Source of the DNA: Bacillota bacterium
GTDB lineage: Bacteria; Bacillota; Clostridia; Lachnospirales; Lachnospiraceae
Direction of reading: 5' to 3'
Assembly (NCBI GenBank): GCA_023418475.1
Contig: JAEZZO010000009.1
Span: forward strand, 1-64,000
DNA length: 64,000 nucleotides
The notes beneath the pieces were generated by a model. It worked only from the letters and a program-made list of their open reading frames with translations, had not been told where the DNA came from and ran no database searches. Of the stretch, positions 55,429 to 63,990 are shown one piece after another; position 1 is the stretch's first letter; each line of letters begins with the position of its first letter. Both the position numbers and the translations under genes were made by a program.

Positions 55429-56991
55429 TTATTTAACCTTTGCACATTCGTCAAATATTTGTCTGAGTCCTGCTGAAATCATTCCATTCATCGGATACAT
55501 TTGGTAATTTAAATCATGATTGTTATTTATAAATATAAAAGCATTTAAATTCGTCTTTCCATTTGCCTTATAGGCATCAAAGATGTTGTAAACTCCCTTC
55601 ACCGGTACATTCTGATCACTAACGCCATGGAATATATTTACTGGAATAGCAAGCTTTGGTAACCTGTCTTTATTCGCTTCCAGCTTGGCATGTCCTGAAA
55701 GCCATTCTGTAGTAATATGATAATAATTATTCCAAATCCAATCCCCATCGTTTTGTTCAATTGCTTTTAAAATCCTTTCTCTGCTTTCGGTAAGCAAGGA
55801 ATAAAAATCTGCACTACTCAGCTTATTGTCTTTGTTAATATCCAAATCCTTAAATTTTACACCACCGAGTACACTTTTTGTTATACCATAAGGATCTGCT
55901 TTGAATTCCTCTTTCGTCACGATTCCATCCAGGTTTGTATCAAAGTACTGGCAGTAAAAAATCATTGATGACTCACCGGAGAGCTGCCATTCTATGATAT
56001 CCTGCATTTTTTCATTGCAATATCCTGCAAGCATCAACGAAGATATTTCGACATTATTTCTTTCTGCCACAAGAGGGGCAATTATTGTACCCTCACTCCA
56101 ACCAAGCAGTACAATCTTTGCGTTCTTGAGCTTTTCATTTTTTTTCAATTCTGTAATCATAACCTCTATATCCTGGGCTTGATTTTGAGGCGTGTATTTT
56201 TTATATTCTTCCCGGTTAATTGTGTCATAGGTCGGAGGCTCGCTGCCTTCCTCTACCCCACGCGTATTATAGCGGAAGAATCCAACCTGCCTTTTTGCCA
56301 GCTCCTGTGCGAAGAGATCATAGTAGTTAAACTCTATCGTTCCGGTCTTTCTTTTATTATCGTAAGTATTCGGACCGGTTCCAGGTACAAATATCACCAG
56401 CGTTGATACACTTTGGGCTCCTTCCGGTAAATCAAGCTTTCCTGTAAGCGTATAGTCATCAAAGGATTTTATATGTACAATTTCAGAAGAAGTTACTGTC
56501 TTGTCGGTTGATGCAGGCTGATCACCAACATATCCGGACGATGTCAGAAATACTGTCTGAATACCGCTGTTCCATGTAGTCTGGCAATGAAAAAGATCAG
56601 TAAAGAATTTAAGCGAAACATAGGTACAATTATTCTTCCTGAATGGAGCAGTATCCATCGGAACCGATTTTCCGTTCAACGTAACCGAAGCTTTTTTATT
56701 CTTTGCCTTACTTGTAGGCATATTTATCACAATCTTATCTGTAGCATTTACTATTGTCACAGAATCAGTGCTTTCCTTCCACGATGCTGTGGCACCAAGC
56801 TTTTCACAGATATTTGTAACAGGAACCATAACTATGCCCTTATTATCGATATATGGCTGTGAATCAGGAAAAAGTACCAGTTCATTGTTAACAACAACAT
56901 GAGCCGATATGGCTTTTGCAGCATATACCGGTGTCGGATAGATTGACAATACCAGAATTGCAGTGATGATAATAGATATAAGTTTTTTCAC
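55429..56991 (-). CDS. Secreted alpha/beta hydrolase with copper-amine-oxidase-N and EF-hand-like motifs
   Basis: This 520-residue protein has a signal peptide (LISIIITAILVLSIYPTPVYA). A copper-amine-oxidase-N-like module spans about 30-160 (IDNKGIVMVPVTNICEKLGA, TYVSLKFFTDLF). An alpha/beta hydrolase follows (about 180-520): VIFVPGTGPNTYDNKR, nucleophile GWSEG, and a late HD in INNNHDLNYQM. Inside the hydrolase, two calcium-loop motifs appear (DTNLDGIVTKEEF and DINKDNKLSSADFY), an unusual insertion. It probably acts on an ester or wall-linked substrate outside the cell. The stalk-like module is shared with the MltG-like protein at 51982-53418. Confidence 0.82.
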   Translation of the reverse strand: MKKLISIIITAILVLSIYPTPVYAAKAISAHVVVNNELVLFPDSQPYIDNKGIVMVPVTNICEKLGATASWKESTDSVTIVNATDKIVINMPTSKAKNKKASVTLNGKSVPMDTAPFRKNNCTYVSLKFFTDLFHCQTTWNSGIQTVFLTSSGYVGDQPASTDKTVTSSEIVHIKSFDDYTLTGKLDLPEGAQSVSTLVIFVPGTGPNTYDNKRKTGTIEFNYYDLFAQELAKRQVGFFRYNTRGVEEGSEPPTYDTINREEYKKYTPQNQAQDIEVMITELKKNEKLKNAKIVLLGWSEGTIIAPLVAERNNVEISSLMLAGYCNEKMQDIIEWQLSGESSMIFYCQYFDTNLDGIVTKEEFKADPYGITKSVLGGVKFKDLDINKDNKLSSADFYSLLTESRERILKAIEQNDGDWIWNNYYHITTEWLSGHAKLEANKDRLPKLAIPVNIFHGVSDQNVPVKGVYNIFDAYKANGKTNLNAFIFINNNHDLNYQMYPMNGMISAGLRQIFDECAKVK

Positions 56992-57087
56992 AGAAATCCT
57001 CCTTCAAAAATGTAATAATTTATTATATATCATATTTTTTTTTAGGACAAGACTATCTGGAAATAATATGAATAAACCTTTGTCACA

Positions 57088-57115
57088 TAGTTACTGTTCA
57101 CAGGTTCACAGGCTA
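57088..57115 (+). repeat. Fragment of the MITE-like terminal repeat
   Basis: AGTTACTGTTCACAGGTTCA then CAGGCTAA matches the end of the element at 17851 (GTTACTGTTC.CAGGCT) with a local 8-base duplication of TTCACAGG. Only the tip remains. Confidence 0.45.
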
Positions 57116-57122
57116 ATCACAT

Positions 57123-57158
57123 ATAAAACGACACCCGGTTTCCCGGATGCCGTTTTAT
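57123..57158 (-). terminator. Terminator after the sigK-like fragment
   Basis: Arms 57123-57138 and 57143-57158 pair at 14 of 16 positions with a 4-base loop (ATAAAACG...CGTTTTAT). It lies 25 bases after the stop at 57183 on the minus strand. Confidence 0.65.
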
Positions 57159-57182
57159 TCACAAAAACATATTTAACACCTG

Positions 57183-57587
57183 TTATTGTTCAAAACATTC
57201 TCTTAATTTTTTCAAGGCTTTTTTCTCAATTCTACTGACATAACTTCTGGAAATTCCCAGCATACCTGCGATTTCACGCTGGGTTATTTCCTTTTGATTA
57301 CTAAGTCCGTAACGTAAGCAGATGATTTCACGTTCTCTATCCGTCAAAACTTTACCTATGATTCGATACAGTTTTTTAATATCGTCTTCCAGCATAATAT
57401 TTTCTACAATATCAACCTCTGCTTCTTCCATGATATCTAATAGATTGATTTCATTGCCTTCCCGATCTGATCCGATTGGATCATAGAGATATACTTCCTT
57501 CGCCAGTCTTTTTCCGCTTCTGAGCATCATTAGAAGCTCATTTGCTATCCTAACATAACGGCGCTGCCGAATTTTCTTCTTTCTCAC
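57183..57587 (-). CDS. SigK-like sigma factor, C-terminal half only
   Basis: This 134-residue protein matches the C-terminal part of sporulation sigma factors of the SigK/SigE group. It has the end of region 2 (NELLMMLRSGKRLAKEVYLY, DPIGSDREGNEINLLDI), region 4 DDIKKLYRIIGKVLTDRERE, and the HTH TQREIAGMLGISRSYVSRIE. Region 1 and most of region 2 are missing. The start would be GTG with no good ribosome site, and the first dozen residues do not fit the family. It looks like the 3' half of a sigK split by a skin-like element (spoIIIC of B. subtilis is similar in length), or a decayed copy. No 5' half or recombinase is in the window. Confidence 0.7.
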   Translation of the reverse strand: MRKKKIRQRRYVRIANELLMMLRSGKRLAKEVYLYDPIGSDREGNEINLLDIMEEAEVDIVENIMLEDDIKKLYRIIGKVLTDREREIICLRYGLSNQKEITQREIAGMLGISRSYVSRIEKKALKKLRECFEQ

Positions 57588-57635
57588 GCTCTATTTATTC
57601 CAGCTAAAACAACTGGTAAGTATGTATTCCAGTAA

Positions 57636-58370
57636 TTAATGTAGAATTATACTTTTTAAGAATAGTACCAAGCCACTTATCATTAACAATGCAATCACTG
57701 CCCTCCTGACGGAAGCTTCATTCATTTTCTTATCCACTTTTATTCCCAGATACATTCCTAGGATTACAGCTGGTGAGAGCATCAGAGCCATAATAATTAC
57801 TTTCTTGTTCAATAATCCTGTATACAGATAGAGGAAGAACCGAAAAATATTATCTACCAGAAACACAAAACAGATATTGGCGCGGAACTGACTTCTGTTA
57901 TCCGTGGTCCTGCTGACATACGCCACCAATAATGCTCCAATGCCATACATTCCTGCCAGAATACCAGAAAGTATACCAATCCCGATAAGAAAAACCGGAT
58001 TCGTTTTCTTCTCTGTAAGATTATTCTGTTTTCTTGTCAGCATTTCCAGTGCTAAGCCAATCACTACAATTCCTAAAATAGCTTTTAATATCCAGTCACT
58101 GCCAAGCTTCAGCAGCATGGTACCCGGTATAATTCCGGCTAACAGCATGATTGATAAAGGTATCACAATATTATAAGAGATGTTTTTTCTTTCTCTCCAT
58201 ACCATATATATGTTTGTCGGTATCCCAAGGAGAAGATCCACCGGCGTAGTTAGCCGGTTCGATATCACAAAAGAAAACAAAGCACCAATTACGAGTGTAT
58301 TGCCAAACCCAGTAATTCCTTTGATAAAATAGGCAAATAAAGCAGAAAGGAAAAGATAAATTAGATTCAT
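57636..58370 (-). CDS. TauE/SafE-family membrane permease
   Basis: This 244-residue protein has about eight membrane segments and the TauE/SafE pattern: N-terminal YFIKGITGFGNTLVIGALF, mid IPGTMLLKLGSDWILKAILG and the second repeat GILSGILAGMYGIGALLVAY. The family exports sulfite, sulfoacetate or related organic anions. GGAGAATACGA precedes the ATG. No metabolic partner is adjacent; the sigK-like fragment follows by 48 bases. Confidence 0.88.
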   Translation of the reverse strand: MNLIYLFLSALFAYFIKGITGFGNTLVIGALFSFVISNRLTTPVDLLLGIPTNIYMVWRERKNISYNIVIPLSIMLLAGIIPGTMLLKLGSDWILKAILGIVVIGLALEMLTRKQNNLTEKKTNPVFLIGIGILSGILAGMYGIGALLVAYVSRTTDNRSQFRANICFVFLVDNIFRFFLYLYTGLLNKKVIIMALMLSPAVILGMYLGIKVDKKMNEASVRRAVIALLMISGLVLFLKSIILH

Positions 58371-58542
58371 TCGTATTCTCCGTCATCTATAATAGGTTAG
58401 TCTATCAAGCATTCGTCATGAGTTAAGGATGTCATACTATACATAAGGATTCGGGTGTCACTCGCTGGAGGCTGCCTAATTCTATTATAATATGTTTACA
58501 GAAAAATACCATCTCATTATCATTCTTATACTAATTGGTTAC

Positions 58543-58556
58543 TGTTCACATTATAT
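58543..58556 (+). repeat. Short fragment of the MITE-like tip at the cupin stop
   Basis: GTTACTGTTCACA, identical to the tip seen at 57090 and close to 17851, lies just before the stop codon of the cupin gene. Too short to be certain. Confidence 0.3.
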
Positions 58557-58921
58557 TAACTTGGAAATACAACCACGAGCAGCATTTTAAACGCTTCTTG
58601 TGCATAGACTGCATGCGGTTTTTTGGCAGGCATAATCAAGGTTTCACCCTCATTTACAATATGCTCTTTTCCATCTACCGTAAACATTCCTGTACCCTCC
58701 AGTACGGTAACCATTGCATCTCCATCTGAATCATGGGTGCCGATTTCTTCTCCCTTGTCAAATGCAAACACAGTTATACTAACTGCTTTATTCTGTGCCA
58801 GTGTTTTACTGACAACCTGTCCCTGCAAAATATCAACCTGTTTTGCCAGCGATACTACTTCTTCGTGCGCAACATTCTTAATATAAATGCTTGTCATGCT
58901 TTCCATTGTATTTTTCGTCAT
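58556..58921 (-). CDS. Small cupin-domain protein
   Basis: This 121-residue single-domain cupin has motif 1 GTHDSDGDAMVTVLEGTG and motif 2 NEGETLIMPAKKPHAVYA. Motif 1 has one His plus acidic residues (H-D-S-D-G-D) rather than the usual HxH, while motif 2 keeps PxxxPH. Such proteins bind metal or small ligands; substrate unknown. AGAGG is five bases before the ATG at 58921; Met6 and Met9 are weaker alternatives. Confidence 0.85.
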   Translation of the reverse strand: MTKNTMESMTSIYIKNVAHEEVVSLAKQVDILQGQVVSKTLAQNKAVSITVFAFDKGEEIGTHDSDGDAMVTVLEGTGMFTVDGKEHIVNEGETLIMPAKKPHAVYAQEAFKMLLVVVFPS

Positions 58922-59215
58922 AGCTGCCTCTCTTTCCGCCGCCGCTGGCGACTTTCCATCTGATGAAAGAAGTCAATTTCTTCGACAATCCTCCTATTAA
59001 TTATGATTGCATTTCTTTCTTCTTTCTATCCCGTTCTATCATAAAATTGTTATCTTGCTGCACAACTATTTATGAACAATTTCCTTATATCTCTTATATT
59101 TGTATTATATAACAATTTTATACAGAATTCTGTTGTATTTACAACATTATCCTATAATATATAATTCATGAAGAGAGCTTTTATTTTCTAGGACGTTTCT
59201 GAAAAAAAAGAGTTA

Positions 59216-59277
59216 TTCCCCTGTTTTCGTGTAAATTTCTTTACCAATCAAATCAGAAATTATTGAAAATAGGGGAA
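59216..59277 (-). terminator. Extended hairpin terminator downstream of rhaA
   Basis: Outer arms 59216-59228 and 59265-59277 pair at 12 of 13 positions and enclose inner arms 59234-59240 and 59255-59261 (AATTTCT/AGAAATT). On the minus strand the stem is followed by CTCTTTTTTTC. It lies about 200 bases after the rhaA stop. The rest of the gap 58922-59476 shows no gene. Confidence 0.6.
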
Positions 59278-59476
59278 AGACTCATATCGATTTCTTTAAA
59301 AATATGATTTTATTATTACATTCCTTAATGCAATACACTTGACATATTACAGTTATTATATGATTGCCCCCACAAAGTCTAAAATTCATTAAGCCGATGG
59401 ATAATGAGTGTATCTATATTCATCTTCCTAACCTAAGGAGGACTTTTGTCAGGCAAATCATTCTATATTATTATAA

Positions 59477-60727
59477 TTATCTCTTAAGCAATACATCCTT
59501 CTCATATTCCTTCACTGCATCAAACCAGGTATTTTTCTCGGGTACATTATTGATGCTGCAGAAATAATCCCAAACATCACCAAATGGATACATCTTTAGT
59601 TCTTCCTGCATAACCATCAATTCACTGAAACGGCTTTCCTTCTGCAGCGTCGCCAGTTCTTTATGAGGTGTCAGTAATGCGTATAATAATGCTTTCTGCA
59701 TATTTCTCATTCCAACTACCCATGCACTGATCCGATTAATGCTTGCATCAAAGAAATCCAATCCGATCAGCACTCTGTCCGTGGCATCGCAGCGTACGAT
59801 TTCTTTTGCAATCTCTTTTAATTCATCGTCAAATAATACCACATGGTCACTATCCCATCTAATCGGTCTGGTTACATGAAGTGCCACCTTATCGGAGAAC
59901 AGGAGCATGGAAGGAATTTTATCAGATACCACCTCTGTAGGGTGGTAATGTCCGTTATCAAGCAGACACATAACTCCCTTTGTTGCAGCATAATTCATGT
60001 AAAATTCATGTGATCCCACAGTATATGCTTCTACCCCGATACCGAATACCTTTGATTCAACGGATACCACTACTGCATCCTTATCATATTTTTCAGCTAA
60101 AATCTGATCAAGAGAATCCTTAAGGCGCTGTCTCGGGGATAGGCGGTCTGCGGGTATATCCTTATAGCCGTCTGGAATCCAGATGTTCATTAAGCAGGGA
60201 TTGCCTAACTCCTTCCCGATATATTCCGAAATTTTCAAGCAGGCTTTTCCGTGATTAATCCAGAATCTTCTGATCTCTTCGTCCGGACTTGATAAAGTCA
60301 GGCCGGAAGCTGCCTTGGGGTGAGAGAAGAAAGTAGGATTGAAATCAAGACCAAGGCCACGTTCTTTCGCAAACTCCACCCATTTTTTGAAATGCTTCGG
60401 TTCCAACTGATCACGGTCTGCCTTCTCCCCGTCTTCAAAGATTGCATAGCAGGCATGAAGGTTTATTCTATGCTTTCCAGGAGTTAAGGATAGTGCTTTA
60501 TCAATATCAGCCATTAATTCCTGCGGATTTCTTGCTTTGCCGGGATAATTACCGGTTGCCTGAATGCCTCCTGATAATTCGGCCACACCTTCAAAACCTG
60601 CCACATCATCACCTTGCCAGCAGTGCATAGAGATTGCAATAGACTGAAGTTTCTTTACCGCTTCATCGGTATCCACTCCTATTTGCTGATACATTTCTTT
60701 TGCTGTTAAATATCTTTCTTTTAACAT
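59477..60727 (-). CDS. rhaA: L-rhamnose isomerase
   Basis: This 416-residue enzyme converts L-rhamnose to L-rhamnulose. Recognised motifs are ISMHCWQGDDVAGFE, RINLHACYAIFEDGE, GLGLDFNPTFFSHPKAASG, VFGIGVEAYTVGSHEFYMNY and CLLDNGHYHPTE, which hold the metal and substrate ligands. AGAGGAT precedes the ATG at 60727; the frame runs to 60757 but without a ribosome site. It lies about 210 bases after rhaB in the same direction. Confidence 0.97.
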   Translation of the reverse strand: MLKERYLTAKEMYQQIGVDTDEAVKKLQSIAISMHCWQGDDVAGFEGVAELSGGIQATGNYPGKARNPQELMADIDKALSLTPGKHRINLHACYAIFEDGEKADRDQLEPKHFKKWVEFAKERGLGLDFNPTFFSHPKAASGLTLSSPDEEIRRFWINHGKACLKISEYIGKELGNPCLMNIWIPDGYKDIPADRLSPRQRLKDSLDQILAEKYDKDAVVVSVESKVFGIGVEAYTVGSHEFYMNYAATKGVMCLLDNGHYHPTEVVSDKIPSMLLFSDKVALHVTRPIRWDSDHVVLFDDELKEIAKEIVRCDATDRVLIGLDFFDASINRISAWVVGMRNMQKALLYALLTPHKELATLQKESRFSELMVMQEELKMYPFGDVWDYFCSINNVPEKNTWFDAVKEYEKDVLLKR

Positions 60728-60939
60728 TATTTGATCCTCTCTTTCTTGTTGTTGCATAATTTATTCTGCTTAGTCATACTTGGTACTGGTTCCATAGAAT
60801 CTTTGCGGGTATAATCTATATCTAGTATTTGAATATCAAATGCCTAAAAAATGATTCGCCAGATGAACATGTGTGCATATATATTCATCTACATAACCTG
60901 GATCAGGCTTTTAACAATCGAATCATATCTAGTGGATAA

Positions 60940-62340
60940 TCAATTGAAAACCTTAACATCAAAGGATTCATAAATTCCTTTTCTTGCATCCTTCAGTGAT
61001 GTAAATATGCCATCTCGAAGCATCTGCGCAGCAAGATTACCAATGGCGGTCGCTTCGGAAGGACCTGCTATCACCTGCTTCTTTGTACTTTCTGCTGTCA
61101 ATTTATTTAAATAATCCGCATTGCTTCCTCCGCCGATGATATAAATTTTATTATATTTCTTCCCTGTCATCTCCTCCAGCTCTTGTATCGTGTCACCATA
61201 ACTGTCGGCCAGACTCTGATAAATACAGGCAGCCACCTCGCCCGGCTTCTCCGGTACCTGTTGGCTTGTATCACGGCAATACTGCTGCAATGCTCCGATC
61301 ATACTGGAAGGTGCCAGAAAACACTGATTATTAACATCCACGCGCGAAGCAAATGTCTTTTCTTCTTCCGCCAGCTCACAAAGACGTGCAAAGGAATATA
61401 CATCCTTATATTCCTTCTTCACACACTGTATCATCCAAAGTCCCATGATATTTTTTAAATAACGGTATCTGTATTCATATCCACCTTCGTTGGTAAAGTT
61501 TCTTATGCGGCTCTTTTCGCTGCATTCCGCTTTCATTATTTCGGTCCCCATAAGTGACCAGGTCCCGGAACTGATGTATACAATGTCATCTTCGGTTGCA
61601 GGGACAGATATAACCGCGGATCCGGTATCATGCGTTGCCGGAAGCACAACTGTTAAATCAAATCCGATTTCATCTGCAATATCTTTCTTCATCTTTCCAA
61701 CAACAGTCCCCGGAAGTTCCAGCTTGCCAAACATTTCTCGTGGATAACCAAGCAAATCCATCAGTTCATAATCCCACTCGTTGGTATTGACATTCACAAG
61801 CTGAGTTGTACTGGCGTTGGTATATTCATTCTTCTTAACACCTGTAAGCAGATAATTAAAATATTCGGGTATCATCAGAAAGCTCTTTGCCCTCTCCAGA
61901 TAATCCGGATTCTTATCCCTCACAGCAAACAGCTGATAGATACTGTTAAACATCTGCTTTTGAATTCCTGTTCTTTCATAAAGCTCTGCTTCTGTAATAA
62001 GCTTATAAAGCTTTTCATCCATACCGCTTGTACGAGAATCCCTATAACCTACGGTTTCACCAATAACATGATCCTGTTCATCTAAAAGCACAAAATCAAC
62101 AGCCCAGGTATCTATTCCCATACTTACCGGTAACTTTCCACATTCTTTACACTTTTTAAGTCCGTTAATAATTTCCTGAAACAGGTGTTCAACATCCCAG
62201 CACAGATGTCCATTCTTCTCTTTAAGCCCATTGGCAAAGCGATATATTTCTTCAATTTTAATTTTATTATCTTCAACACATCCCAGGATATGCCGTCCGC
62301 TGGAAGCTCCTATATCGACTGCAAGGTAATAATTCTTCAT
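60940..62340 (-). CDS. rhaB: Rhamnulokinase
   Basis: This 466-residue FGGY kinase phosphorylates L-rhamnulose. Motifs are AVDIGASSGRHILGCVED (phosphate loop, N-terminal), GIDTWAVDFVLLDEQ, VVLPATHDTGSAVISVP, YISSGTWSLMGTEI and the adenosine motif IYIIGGGSNADYLNKL. AAGG lies about 10 bases before the ATG at 62340; an in-frame GTG nine bases upstream is too close to it. No rhaD aldolase is seen in the window; it is probably in the microcompartment locus beyond the right edge. Confidence 0.96.
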   Translation of the reverse strand: MKNYYLAVDIGASSGRHILGCVEDNKIKIEEIYRFANGLKEKNGHLCWDVEHLFQEIINGLKKCKECGKLPVSMGIDTWAVDFVLLDEQDHVIGETVGYRDSRTSGMDEKLYKLITEAELYERTGIQKQMFNSIYQLFAVRDKNPDYLERAKSFLMIPEYFNYLLTGVKKNEYTNASTTQLVNVNTNEWDYELMDLLGYPREMFGKLELPGTVVGKMKKDIADEIGFDLTVVLPATHDTGSAVISVPATEDDIVYISSGTWSLMGTEIMKAECSEKSRIRNFTNEGGYEYRYRYLKNIMGLWMIQCVKKEYKDVYSFARLCELAEEEKTFASRVDVNNQCFLAPSSMIGALQQYCRDTSQQVPEKPGEVAACIYQSLADSYGDTIQELEEMTGKKYNKIYIIGGGSNADYLNKLTAESTKKQVIAGPSEATAIGNLAAQMLRDGIFTSLKDARKGIYESFDVKVFN

Positions 62341-62491
62341 GCTTTTCACACCTTTCTGCTATGATATTATTCTGAAAAAGCAAAACGATATTTGCTTATA
62401 TCACCAGTAATCTTTGTTCGTCCTACCACTTATAAAGCATATTATTTTACGTATTACGATAACATTATACCTATAAAATGAAACAAAAAAA

Positions 62492-62520
62492 AGAACGCTA
62501 TTTTTTTATAATAACGTCCT
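62492..62520 (-). terminator. Intrinsic terminator after the AraC regulator
   Basis: On the minus strand AGGACGTTAT (62520-62511) pairs with ATAGCGTTCT (62501-62492), all ten positions with wobbles, and is followed by TTTTTTTGTT. It lies about 100 bases after the regulator's stop, separating it from rhaB. Confidence 0.7.
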
Positions 62521-62619
62521 GATTTGCTGTTATTACAATTCATTAAACAACGTAAAGTCTGTCTGTACTGCAAGAATTAATCATTCCTTACTCTTAGGAT
62601 ATTTGCATAAATAATCCTT

Positions 62620-63591
62620 CTATCTGCCAATTTGACTATCCCTGTATTCTTTTGGCGTAATCCCATATTTTTCTCTGAAAATACGATGAAAATAACTGGT
62701 ATTATCATAACCTACTGCGCTGATCACATCCGAAATCGGAAGCATTGTTGAGGAAAGAAGATACGCAGCCTGGTTAAGTCTCTTGGTCTGAAGCAGTTCC
62801 TTATAAGTCTGACCGGTTATATTTTTAATCCATTTGCTAAGCTGATAGATCGGCTGTCGCATCTGGTCTGCCATATTGGTCAGGTTTGCTTCCTTATAAT
62901 TTTCTTCAATGTTACGCAGAACAGCTAAAACAATTTTACGTTCATATTGCTCTGGTTCGTTCTGCTCGATTTTCTCCGTGTGGTTCAGCAGCTGCATGAA
63001 TAACAATCCCATGGTAAGCTGGTTTACTCTTCTGTTGTTGGGCAGATGGTTAAGCAGTGACCATATCATATTCTCAACTAAATTTTGAACAGGCAATACT
63101 TCTGCTACTTTAAAATGAAGATAACCAGCTTCCGAATTATCTCTGCGCAAAGCTCCCAGGATAAACTCTCTCAAAACATTCTCCTCTTCCATCATATGGA
63201 AAGCCTGGTCAAAAAATTCCGGCAGTACTATGAAATTGATTGCAATGTCATCTTCACCTGCCGGAAGAATGGAATGATATGAATTTTTATTCAGGAACAG
63301 AAGTTCACCTTTATTGAGTATTACTCTGTAACAGTCATTAATATTATGAATTGTCTTTCCGGAACACATATAGACGATTTCAATATAATTATGCTTATGC
63401 TTCGGAAAGGATAAAAATCTGGTGTGTGGACGAATGTCTATTAATTTACCGCTTTCCAGCATCAATTTACTGTCTACCACAAATTCCTTATTATTGGTAT
63501 AGATACTTCTCACAATTTCAGGATGATCAAACAGAATATGCTTTTCTTCTTCTGTTATGACAGTTAATTTATCCATGATGTCTTTATTCAT
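62620..63591 (-). CDS. AraC-family regulator, RhaS/RhaR-like (cupin + HTH)
   Basis: This 323-residue regulator has an N-terminal cupin-like sugar-sensing domain (about 55-160, RFLSFPKHKHNYIEIVYMCS, ILNKGELLFLNKNSYHSI). The C-terminal AraC double HTH spans about 220-323 (LTNMADQMRQPIYQLSKWIK, DVISAVGYDNTSYFHRIFRE, KYGITPKEYR). Its place between rhaB and a microcompartment shell gene suggests that it activates rhamnose or microcompartment genes with rhamnose as the signal; this is inference. GGAGGA is 14 bases from the ATG, longer than usual. Confidence 0.88.
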   Translation of the reverse strand: MNKDIMDKLTVITEEEKHILFDHPEIVRSIYTNNKEFVVDSKLMLESGKLIDIRPHTRFLSFPKHKHNYIEIVYMCSGKTIHNINDCYRVILNKGELLFLNKNSYHSILPAGEDDIAINFIVLPEFFDQAFHMMEEENVLREFILGALRRDNSEAGYLHFKVAEVLPVQNLVENMIWSLLNHLPNNRRVNQLTMGLLFMQLLNHTEKIEQNEPEQYERKIVLAVLRNIEENYKEANLTNMADQMRQPIYQLSKWIKNITGQTYKELLQTKRLNQAAYLLSSTMLPISDVISAVGYDNTSYFHRIFREKYGITPKEYRDSQIGR

Positions 63592-63633
63592 TTTTACCGC
63601 TCATTCCTCCGCTCACAATGGTGACTAATTGTC

Positions 63634-63990
63634 TTATGTTCTTGTAATCTCACATACTGTGAATCCCAGCTTTTTTTCGGTAAAATCAACAATCGCGGTC
63701 AGTGCTGCTTCAACCTCAGATACACTGCCGGTAACAAGAAGTGTTCCATTAACCCTGTCAACCGAACCCAGTGACACACCAGAGGTTTTGGTTGCCAGAT
63801 CACTTGCTATAATAGCTGTTTCACTGGGTGTCATGGTTACAATTCCTATGGCAGAGTGAGCTGCACTTGCTTCCAAACCAATCTTATCAAACAGGCTTCT
63901 ATCCGGATTAGCGATCACATGTGCTATCGTAATCTGCTTGCCTGGAACTATTTCCTGTATAATTCTTAATTTATCTTCTCTCGTTATCAT
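63634..63990 (-). CDS. EutS/PduU-type microcompartment shell protein
   Basis: This 118-residue protein matches the circularly permuted BMC-domain shell proteins EutS/PduU: KLRIIQEIVPGKQITIAHVI, SAIGIVTMTPSETAIIASDL, VDRVNGTLLVTGSVSEVEAA, and the conserved end FTVCEITRT. These form hexameric tiles of microcompartments for ethanolamine, propanediol or fucose/rhamnose degradation. With rhaA and rhaB adjacent, a propanediol-forming rhamnose/fucose compartment is the likely context. Its upstream region is cut by the window edge. Confidence 0.92.
   Translation of the reverse strand: MITREDKLRIIQEIVPGKQITIAHVIANPDRSLFDKIGLEASAAHSAIGIVTMTPSETAIIASDLATKTSGVSLGSVDRVNGTLLVTGSVSEVEAALTAIVDFTEKKLGFTVCEITRT

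Noticed and set aside
57088..58556. Composite mobile element bounded by the two GTTACTGTTCACA tips
   Set aside because: Both tips point the same way, are very short, and the genes between them (sigK-like fragment, permease) carry no transposase.
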